Assembly: GCA_021811205.1 (NCBI GenBank)
Contig: JAJZPK010000142.1
Location: 1-6,769, forward strand
Reading direction: 5' to 3'
Source: Pseudomonadota bacterium
Lineage (GTDB): Bacteria; Pseudomonadota; Gammaproteobacteria; Burkholderiales; JABEVD01
DNA length: 6,769 bases
Shown: positions 1 through 6,023 of the stretch, piece after piece
Layout: every line of letters begins with the position of its first letter
Position numbering within the stretch: position 1 is the stretch's first letter
Position numbers and translations under genes: made by a program
The notes under the pieces: model-generated
The model's input: only the letters and a program-made list of their open reading frames with translations
What the model was told of the DNA's origin: nothing
Databases searched by the model: none

Positions 1-10
1 AATTTTTCCA

Positions 11-39
11 TTTACTTATCAAGAAAAACATGTAATTAT
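11..39 (+). promoter_or_regulatory. Possible sigma70-type promoter for the flhB operon
   Basis: Within the AT-rich leader, TTTACT (11-16, 4 of 6 matches to TTGACA) is followed after 17 bases by AATTAT (34-39, 4 of 6 to TATAAT). A TG one base upstream (31-32) makes an extended -10. The start would fall near 46, leaving a leader of about 45 bases before the flhB ATG. The match is modest and AT-rich DNA yields such matches by chance. No convincing sigma54 or sigma28 site was seen here, and the promoter could instead lie further upstream, outside the window. Confidence 0.28.
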
Positions 40-91
40 GCTATTTATGTAATAAAGAGGTTTAGGTTCGCCGCCATGAATATGGAGCAAG

Positions 92-1216
92 ATGGCTGAA
101 GATAAAGACCAGCGAACAGAAGCCCCTTCGGGTCGGCGCCTGGAAAAAGCGCGTCAGGAGGAAGGGCAGGTTCCTCATTCGAAGGAATTGTCGACTTTTG
201 CGCTTCTTTTGGCCTCCGGCGCGGGGCTCTGGGCGATGGGCTCGCATCTCATGGGCTACCTTTCCGACATGATGGCGAGAGGTCTGGTTTTCGAAAGAGC
301 GCTCGCTTTCGACGATCCATTTCTGATGCTCAAGCGGTTCTATGTACTGACCTCGAATACGGTGATCGAATTCCTGCCCTTCATGGGTTTGCTGATCATT
401 GTGGTTCTGGCTTCCCCCAAGCTTGTCGGCGGCTGGGTATTTTCTTTGAAAAGAATCAGTTTCAATTTGGCTGCCCTGAACCCGATTGCGGGTTTTTCCA
501 GGATATTTTCCATGAACGGGTTCGTCGAGCTCGGCAAGGCAACCTTGAAGGCGATTCTGGTCGGCGGAGTGGCCGTTTTCGTTCTATGGCACAACAAGAG
601 TGCTTTCTTTGATCTGGCAAGAGAACCCCTCCATTTGGGCCTCGCGCATCTCGGACGGATGGTCGTCGTCAGCTTTCTGGAAATCGCGGCTTCCATGCTC
701 CTCATCGTTGCAGTCGATATCCCCTATCAGCTTTGGGATTTCAAAGACAAGCTCAAGATGACCAAGGACGAAGTGAAGCAGGAAATGAAGGAAGATAACG
801 GTAGTCCCGAGGTCAAGGGCAAGATCAGGCAGATGCAGCGCGAGATGGCGCGCCGCCGGATGATGGCTGAAATACCGAAGGCGGACGTGGTCGTGACCAA
901 CCCGACCCATTATGCCGTTGCGTTGCGCTATCAGGAGAACATGGGGGCGCCCAAGGTTGTTGCGAGCGGCGCCCATCTGCTTGCGGCGAAGATCAGGGAG
1001 GTCGCGGAAGAAAGCAGCGTGCCGATACTCGAAGCGCCACCGCTTGCCCGCGCCTTGTATTTCAACACGGAAATCGGGGACGAAATTCCGGAGGCGCTTT
1101 ACGCCGCAGTGGCCGAGGTGCTGGCCTATGTCTATCAGGTGAAGCAGGGAATGAGTGCGCAGCCGCCGAGCGAATTGCCCGTCCCGCGGGAACTCGATCC
1201 TGGAGAACGTGAATGA
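92..1216 (+). CDS. flhB: Flagellar type III export gate protein FlhB
   Basis: FlhB is an inner-membrane component of the flagellar type III export gate; its cytoplasmic domain switches the apparatus from rod/hook to filament substrates. The 374-residue product (Salmonella FlhB is 383) starts with the family pattern RTE-PS-RRLEKAR-EGQVP at residues 8-28. Four hydrophobic segments follow, at about 34-57, 91-114, 151-167 and 189-212. A charged linker (214-262, including RRRMMAEIPKADV) leads to the self-cleavage motif N270-P271-T272-H273, so the protein should cleave between N270 and P271. ATG 92 is the first start after an in-frame TGA at 77-79, and GGAG lies at 84-87, only four bases ahead. The gene overlaps flhA by ATGA, suggesting translational coupling. 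The full-length frame and intact cleavage motif indicate a working gene. Confidence 0.98.
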   Translation: MAEDKDQRTEAPSGRRLEKARQEEGQVPHSKELSTFALLLASGAGLWAMGSHLMGYLSDMMARGLVFERALAFDDPFLMLKRFYVLTSNTVIEFLPFMGLLIIVVLASPKLVGGWVFSLKRISFNLAALNPIAGFSRIFSMNGFVELGKATLKAILVGGVAVFVLWHNKSAFFDLAREPLHLGLAHLGRMVVVSFLEIAASMLLIVAVDIPYQLWDFKDKLKMTKDEVKQEMKEDNGSPEVKGKIRQMQREMARRRMMAEIPKADVVVTNPTHYAVALRYQENMGAPKVVASGAHLLAAKIREVAEESSVPILEAPPLARALYFNTEIGDEIPEALYAAVAEVLAYVYQVKQGMSAQPPSELPVPRELDPGERE

Positions 1217-3291
1217 ACGGATTGCTTGATCTGATTTCGCTCAAGAATGCCGCCAATCTGAAGAATATGGCGGGCCCCATCCTGGTCGTGATGATACTGG
1301 CGATGATGGTGCTGCCCTTGCCGCCATTCCTGCTCGACATCCTGTTCACCTTTAATATATCTGTTTCGGTGATCGTGCTCATGCTGAGCATCAATACGAC
1401 GAAACCGCTCGATTTTTCGTCCTTCCCCGCAGTCATCCTGATTGCCACGCTCTTGAGACTGTCCTTGAATGTGGCGTCCGCCAGGGTGGTATTGCTGCAT
1501 GGGCACGAAGGAGAAGATGCTGCAGGCAAGGTGATCGGCTCGTTCGGCCATTTCCTGGTCGGCGGCAATTACGCCATCGGCATTGTCGTGTTCATCATCC
1601 TGGTCATCATCAATTTCTATGTGATTACTCACGGTGCGCACAGGATCGCCCAGGTTGGTGCACGCTTCACCCTCGATGCGATGCCTGGCAAGCAGATGGC
1701 GATCGATGCGGATCTGAATTCGGGGCTGATCGGTGAGGATGAGGCGAAGAGAAGGCGTGCCGAGCTAACCCAGGAGGCGGATTTTTTCGGGGCGATGGAC
1801 GGTGCTGGGGCATTCGTTGTGAGGGATGCCATGGCTGGTGTCATGGTAATGCTGATCAACATCATCGGCGGACTGATAGTCGGCGTGGTGCAGCACGGCC
1901 TGGATATCAGCGTTGCTGCCAGGACCTATACGCTTCTGACGATCGGCGACGGACTGGTTGCGCAGATCCCGTCGCTTATGATTTCGACTGCAGCAGGTCT
2001 GATGGTTGCGAGAGTCAATTCCGAAGAGAATGTCAGCCAGCAGTTTCTCAAGCAACTGTTCACCAATCCGCAGATTCTTTTTCTTGCAGCACTTATCATC
2101 GGGGGGCTCGGCATCATCCCGGGCATGCCACATTTGCCTTTTATCTTGCTTGCGGGATTAATGGCATTTCTGGCTTATTTCCGCAATAAACTGACTACGG
2201 TCGCCAAAGAGCCGCCCAAGGAAACTGAGGGCCCTGCCCAGGAAGCACAGGAAGTCAGCTGGGATGATGTTTCAGTGGTCGACGTGCTCGGACTGGATGT
2301 GGGCTACAGATTGATAGCCCTGGTCGACAAGGCGCAGGATGGGGAACTCTTGAAGCGCATCAAGGGAATCAGGAAGAAATTCGCCCAGGATATCGGTTTT
2401 CTTCCCCCTTCGGTGCACATCCGCGACAATCTCGAGTTGAAGCCCAATGCCTACAAGATCAGCCTGAATGGCGTGGAGGTCGGCTCAGGGGATGTCTATC
2501 CGGGCATGCACCTTGCGATCAATCCGGGCAGGGTGACGGGGATGCTGCCTGGAACGGTCACGAAAGATCCTGCTTTTGGTCTGCCCGCTGTGTGGATCGA
2601 GGCGGGGATGCGCGACCAGGCGCAGATCCAGGGTTATACGGTGGTCGATGCAAGCACGGTGGTCGCGACCCACCTGAATCACCTGATCCACAAGCATTCA
2701 TCCGAGCTTCTGGGGCGCGAGGAACTGCAGAAGCTGCTCGATCATGTTTCAAGAGACATGCCCAAGATGGTCGAAGATCTTACGCCCAAGCTGCTGCCGC
2801 TATCCGTGGTGCAGAAGGTATTGCAGAATCTTCTGGGTGAGGATATCCCCATTCGCGACATGCGCTCCATACTCGAGTCGCTGATCGACCATGCGTCCAA
2901 AACCCAGGATGCGGAAGAGCTGACCAACCTCGTCAGGGCACGATTGTCGCGTTCGATCGTCCAGCAGATCGCCCCGCTGTCGAACGAAATCCAGGTCATC
3001 GCCATCGATCCGAAACTGGAGAAAATACTGTTGCAGGCGGTGCAGTCCGGATCGGCCGAGGCGGCCATCGAACCGGGGCTTGCCGATGCGCTCTTGAAGG
3101 AAGCGAATGCGGTAGCGCAGGACCAGGAAAGGATGGGCATTCCTCCCGTCTTGCTGGTTCCGGCGCAGCTCAGAATGCTGCTCTCCAAATTCCTGAGGCG
3201 AGCCATTCCACAATTGAAGGTGCTTTCGCACACGGAAGTACCGGATACGAAATCGATCAAGGTTACAGCGGTATTGGGAGGTAGGGCATGA
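1213..3291 (+). CDS. flhA: Flagellar type III export gate protein FlhA
   Basis: FlhA is the large export-gate protein that helps couple ion flow to substrate transfer and docks export chaperones through its cytoplasmic nonamer. At 692 residues it matches the usual length. About eight membrane segments fill residues 20-325, with the conserved FHIPEP loop between (LDAMPGKQMAIDADLN 154-169, then FFGAMDG 191-197). After a linker (about 326-350) comes the four-part cytoplasmic domain, with LGLDVGYRLI (359-368), FLPPSVHIRDN (396-406), DPAFGLPAVWIE (452-463), VVATHLNH (483-490) and KVLQNLL (535-541). Counterparts of Salmonella R94, R147, R154, D158, D208 and D249 are present (R91, R144, R151, D155, D205, D246), but K203 is replaced by A200. 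GGAG at 1202-1205 sits seven bases before ATG 1213, which overlaps the flhB stop; the 3' end overlaps flhF by ATGA. Confidence 0.98.
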   Translation: MNGLLDLISLKNAANLKNMAGPILVVMILAMMVLPLPPFLLDILFTFNISVSVIVLMLSINTTKPLDFSSFPAVILIATLLRLSLNVASARVVLLHGHEGEDAAGKVIGSFGHFLVGGNYAIGIVVFIILVIINFYVITHGAHRIAQVGARFTLDAMPGKQMAIDADLNSGLIGEDEAKRRRAELTQEADFFGAMDGAGAFVVRDAMAGVMVMLINIIGGLIVGVVQHGLDISVAARTYTLLTIGDGLVAQIPSLMISTAAGLMVARVNSEENVSQQFLKQLFTNPQILFLAALIIGGLGIIPGMPHLPFILLAGLMAFLAYFRNKLTTVAKEPPKETEGPAQEAQEVSWDDVSVVDVLGLDVGYRLIALVDKAQDGELLKRIKGIRKKFAQDIGFLPPSVHIRDNLELKPNAYKISLNGVEVGSGDVYPGMHLAINPGRVTGMLPGTVTKDPAFGLPAVWIEAGMRDQAQIQGYTVVDASTVVATHLNHLIHKHSSELLGREELQKLLDHVSRDMPKMVEDLTPKLLPLSVVQKVLQNLLGEDIPIRDMRSILESLIDHASKTQDAEELTNLVRARLSRSIVQQIAPLSNEIQVIAIDPKLEKILLQAVQSGSAEAAIEPGLADALLKEANAVAQDQERMGIPPVLLVPAQLRMLLSKFLRRAIPQLKVLSHTEVPDTKSIKVTAVLGGRA

Positions 3292-4421
3292 AAGTAAGAC
3301 GATACAGCGGCAAGACGGCCGGCGAAGTGTTGCGGAAAGTGAAGGAAGAGCTCGGACCGGATGCGCTCATTCTTTCAAACCGACCCGTCGCCGGAGGGGT
3401 GGAAATCGCGGCATTGGCGAGCGAGGATGCTGCAGTGCTGAGCCAGCCACAACTGATCGAGCAGCCCTTGCCTCAGATGGACAGATCCGAAGTTGCGGAT
3501 ATCATCGACGAAATCAGAATAATGCGCAGCATGCTCGAAGAACAGCTCGCCGGATTCGCGTGGGGGGACATGACGAAGCGTGATCCGGTCAAGTCTTCGG
3601 CGATGCGTAAGCTTTTGTCTGCGGGCTTCAGTCCCAAGCTTTCCAGGCAGATGATAGACAAGATGCCGCCTGTGAAGTCCGAGCGAGAAGCCTTCGATTG
3701 GGCCAAAACGGCGCTGGTGAGGAATCTCAATGTGGCCAGTGTTGATGCCGGCATCATCGATCGAGGCGGCGTGTTCGCGCTCGTCGGTCCGACGGGTGTG
3801 GGGAAAACCACGACAACCGCAAAGCTTGCCGCTCGATGCGTAGTCAGGCACGGTGCCGGCAAGCTGGCGCTCATCACGACGGACAGTTATCGTATCGGCG
3901 CCTTCGAGCAGCTCAAGATATACGGACGGATACTCGGTGTTCCCGTTCATTCGATCAAGGATGCTGCCGATCTGAACATCATTCTGCATGAACTGAGAGA
4001 CAAGCATCTGGTGCTGATCGATACCATAGGCATGAGCCAGAAAGACCAGAAGGTGATCGATCAGGTTGCCATGCTTTCGGGATGCGAAACCGATGTCGAA
4101 CGGATTCTGCTGCTCAATGCCACATCGAGCGGGGATACGCTGGACGACGTGGTGCGGGCTTACAGGGGAAGCGACCTGAACGGCTGCATTCTAACCAAGG
4201 TAGACGAGGCGATAGGCATGGGACCGGCGTTGGACGTGGTCATGCGAAATCGTCTTGTCCTGCATTTCATCGCGAATGGCCAGCGCGTTCCAGAGGATCT
4301 GCATCCAGCCAACTCGAGCTATCTGATCGAGCGTGCTTTCAGGGCGGCCAAGGAAAATTCGCCGCATACGCTAAAGGACGTCGAATATCCGCTCGTCATG
4401 GCGGGCGGAATCGGGGCTTAA
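3288..4421 (+). CDS. flhF: Flagellar placement SRP-type GTPase FlhF
   Basis: FlhF is the third SRP-type GTPase, after Ffh and FtsY. It marks the cell pole or site where flagellar assembly starts. The N-terminal piece has the family opening (MKVRRYSGKTAGEVLRKVKE, then LGPDALILSNR 22-32). A short linker holds a probable helix at 66-87, followed by the N domain from about 103. The G domain shows the P-loop GPTGVGKTTTTAKL (167-180), TTDSYRIGAFEQL (197-209), DTIGMSQKD (245-253, Ile in place of the SRP DTAG alanine), LNATSSGDT (276-284), the guanine-specificity motif TKVD (303-306) and GQRVPEDL (331-338). At 377 residues it is short for the family because the linker is short, as in Bacillus-sized forms. 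GGGAGG (3276-3281), six bases before ATG 3288, fixes the start. It is translated next to its activator FlhG. Confidence 0.97.
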   Translation: MKVRRYSGKTAGEVLRKVKEELGPDALILSNRPVAGGVEIAALASEDAAVLSQPQLIEQPLPQMDRSEVADIIDEIRIMRSMLEEQLAGFAWGDMTKRDPVKSSAMRKLLSAGFSPKLSRQMIDKMPPVKSEREAFDWAKTALVRNLNVASVDAGIIDRGGVFALVGPTGVGKTTTTAKLAARCVVRHGAGKLALITTDSYRIGAFEQLKIYGRILGVPVHSIKDAADLNIILHELRDKHLVLIDTIGMSQKDQKVIDQVAMLSGCETDVERILLLNATSSGDTLDDVVRAYRGSDLNGCILTKVDEAIGMGPALDVVMRNRLVLHFIANGQRVPEDLHPANSSYLIERAFRAAKENSPHTLKDVEYPLVMAGGIGA

Positions 4422-5273
4422 ATGGGGCACGTGGCCGATCAGGCTGAAGGGCTGCGCAAGCTCCTGGGCCGCGATTTCGTCAGAATATTGACGATGACAA
4501 GCTCGAGAGAAGGCGTCGGCAAGACGACTGCAGTGCTGAATCTCGCCATCGCGCTCTCCAAGGCAGGCAAGAATGTTCTGGTCCTGGATGAAAATCCCGG
4601 AAAGGGAGGAATCGCAGCCATGCTTGGCATCGAGAACGCCCATGATCTTGCCGATGTCGCCAATTTTGGCATGTCTCTCGAAGAGGCGATGATATCAGGC
4701 CCGGAGGGGGTTGCAATATTGCAGGCCGGGCGACGGACCATGTTCAAGGCCTATGGTGGAATGGGCGGCAGCCAGTGCAACAGGCTGGTGGATGTGGTGC
4801 TCGTCGATTCTGCAGCATCGAGCGAGAGCCGCCTGCTCACGCCGGATTTCGCCGCGCAGGAAGTCGTCGTGGTATTGTCTGCGGAAGGGCAGGCGATCAC
4901 GGATGCCTATGCGCATATCAAAGCCATGCACAAGGATTACGGCAAGCGCCATTTCAGAATACTGGTCAACAAGGTCAAGGACGAGGCCGAGGCCAGAGCG
5001 GCGTTCGACGCGATGTCGCAGGTTGCAAGACGTTTCCTGGCGCTTTCGCTGGATTTCATGGGCCATGTTCCGTTCGATGAATCGCTGCGGCAGGCATCAC
5101 GTCTGAAAGGCGCAGTGGTCGAGGCTTTCCCGCTTGCCGCATCCAGTTCGAGCTTCAGGAAAATTGCCGATACCGTCGTGCGTTGGCCTTACCCGCAACA
5201 CAAGCATGGAAGTATTGACGATATACTGCAGCAGCTCATCAAAAACAGCAGATTAAGCGCGGCCAATATTTAG
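4422..5273 (+). CDS. flhG: MinD/ParA-type ATPase FlhG (FleN/YlxH-like), divergent
   Basis: FlhG-type proteins are MinD-like ATPases that limit flagellar number and stimulate FlhF's GTPase. The N terminus carries the FlhF-activating motif DQAEGLR at 6-12, with the expected Gln at 7, which supports ATG 4422 as the start. The P-loop region reads SREGVGKTT (28-36): catalytic K34 is present, but the MinD-family signature lysine two residues before GVGKT is Arg29. The second motif is LDENPG (55-60) in place of the usual DADLG type, and switch II is VDSAASS (128-134) in place of a DTGAG type. The stretch between them is short. Later family patterns are AITDAYAHIKAM (158-169), LVNKVKDEAEA (181-191) and GHVPFDESLRQA (214-225). 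The C-terminal tail (264-283) could form a membrane-binding helix, which is inference. It begins directly after the flhF stop, with weak GGGG at 4413-4416. Family is certain; ATP-driven dimer cycling is less so. Confidence 0.92.
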   Translation: MGHVADQAEGLRKLLGRDFVRILTMTSSREGVGKTTAVLNLAIALSKAGKNVLVLDENPGKGGIAAMLGIENAHDLADVANFGMSLEEAMISGPEGVAILQAGRRTMFKAYGGMGGSQCNRLVDVVLVDSAASSESRLLTPDFAAQEVVVVLSAEGQAITDAYAHIKAMHKDYGKRHFRILVNKVKDEAEARAAFDAMSQVARRFLALSLDFMGHVPFDESLRQASRLKGAVVEAFPLAASSSSFRKIADTVVRWPYPQHKHGSIDDILQQLIKNSRLSAANI

Positions 5274-5281
5274 GGCATAAT
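5253..5281 (+). promoter_or_regulatory. Possible sigma70-type promoter for fliA
   Basis: CATAAT (5276-5281, 5 of 6 matches to TATAAT) lies 17 bases after TTAAGC (5253-5258, 3 of 6 to TTGACA). The site spans the end of flhG and the only noticeable gap in the operon. A start near 5288 would give a leader of about 20 bases before the fliA ATG. The -35 match is weak, so this is a candidate only. Such a site would let fliA be made apart from the export-gate genes. Confidence 0.27.
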
Positions 5282-5307
5282 AAGGCTTTTGCACAGCCCG
5301 GATTTCA

Positions 5308-6021
5308 ATGTACAACGCTTCGGGATTGACTGACATAGAGGAGCGTATCGCTCAATATGCGCCGCTCGTCAAGCGCATTGCTCATTACATGATGGCCAAA
5401 CTTCCTGCAAACGTGCATGTGGAGGATCTGATCCAGAATGGCATGATGGGGTTGCTGGAAGCCGCTCAGAGGTATGATTCATCCATGGGGGCGCAATTCG
5501 AAACCTATGCCTCTCAGCGGATCAGGGGAGCGATGCTTGACGGTTTGCGAACGGACGACTGGATTCCGAGGGAAGTTCGCAAGAACTCGAGACGTATCGA
5601 AGACGCCATCAGCATGACCGAACAGCGTCTGGGCAGAACGGCCAGCGAGCGGGAAGTGGCCCTGGAAATGGGCGTTTCCCTGGAAGATTACCACAAGCTG
5701 CTGGTGGATGCGCGCGGCAACCAGCTCATCTATATCAACGATTTCGACGAAGATGGTGGCGACCATTTTCTCGACCGTCATTTCGGCGACAGTGCATCCG
5801 AGCCGCTTGCGATGCTCATGGACGAAAAATTCAAGAAGGAGCTCGCCAAAGCGATTGGGAATCTCCCCGAACGGGAGAAGATGGTCATGGCGCTCTATTA
5901 CGAGGAAGAACTCAATCTCAGGGAAATCGGGGAAGTGCTCGGCGTAGGCGAATCCAGGATATGTCAGCTGCACAGCCAGGCCATAGCGCGATTGCGCAGC
6001 AAACTCAAGGGAATAGGCTGA
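5308..6021 (+). CDS. fliA: Flagellar sigma factor FliA (sigma28)
   Basis: FliA directs RNA polymerase to late flagellar, motor and chemotaxis promoters. It is held inactive by the anti-sigma factor FlgM until the hook-basal body is complete. The 237-residue protein (E. coli FliA is 239) has region 2 from about 16 to 90, including VEDLIQNGMMGLLEAAQRYD (38-57), FETYASQRIRGAMLDGLR (64-81) and DWIPREVRK (84-92). Region 3 covers about 93-140 (RLGRTASEREVALEMGVS 107-124). Region 4 has LPEREKMVMALYYEEELN (186-203) and the -35-binding helix-turn-helix LGVGESRICQLHSQAIARLR (211-230). Gly214 replaces the usual Ser in V-S-ESR, probably tolerated. An in-frame stop at 5281-5283 leaves ATG 5308 as the first start; its ribosome site is weak (GGA 5300-5302). 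A 34-base gap separates it from flhG, so it may have its own promoter. Confidence 0.98.
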   Translation: MYNASGLTDIEERIAQYAPLVKRIAHYMMAKLPANVHVEDLIQNGMMGLLEAAQRYDSSMGAQFETYASQRIRGAMLDGLRTDDWIPREVRKNSRRIEDAISMTEQRLGRTASEREVALEMGVSLEDYHKLLVDARGNQLIYINDFDEDGGDHFLDRHFGDSASEPLAMLMDEKFKKELAKAIGNLPEREKMVMALYYEEELNLREIGEVLGVGESRICQLHSQAIARLRSKLKGIG

Positions 6022-6023
6022 TC

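Noticed and set aside
53..80. Sigma28-like pair TAAAGAGG (53-60) and GCCATGAA (73-80) before flhB
   Set aside because: The -10 matches only 5 of 8, the spacer is one base too long, and a start near 87 would remove the flhB ribosome site.
586..604. TGGCAC-containing stretch inside flhB resembling a sigma54 -24 element
   Set aside because: No GC at the required 10-base spacing from GG, and it lies deep in coding sequence with no gene start nearby.
1062..1641. Two 168-codon minus-strand frames opposite flhB/flhA
   Set aside because: Their His/Asp/Gln-rich or basic compositions reflect reversed membrane-segment codons of flhA, with no ribosome site or family pattern seen.
2742..3260. 172-codon minus-strand open frame opposite the end of flhA
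   Set aside because: It lies wholly opposite well-conserved flhA codons, gives a low-complexity Ser-rich product with no recognisable family, and is a shadow frame.
3375..4007. 210-codon minus-strand frame opposite flhF
   Set aside because: It mirrors conserved flhF G-domain codons, shows no recognisable domain, and fits a shadow frame in GC-biased coding DNA.
5166..5173. GCCGATAC inside flhG, 7 of 8 to the sigma28 -10 element
   Set aside because: No TAAA-like -35 lies at the right distance (TTCG is there instead), and the bases are explained by the coding sequence.
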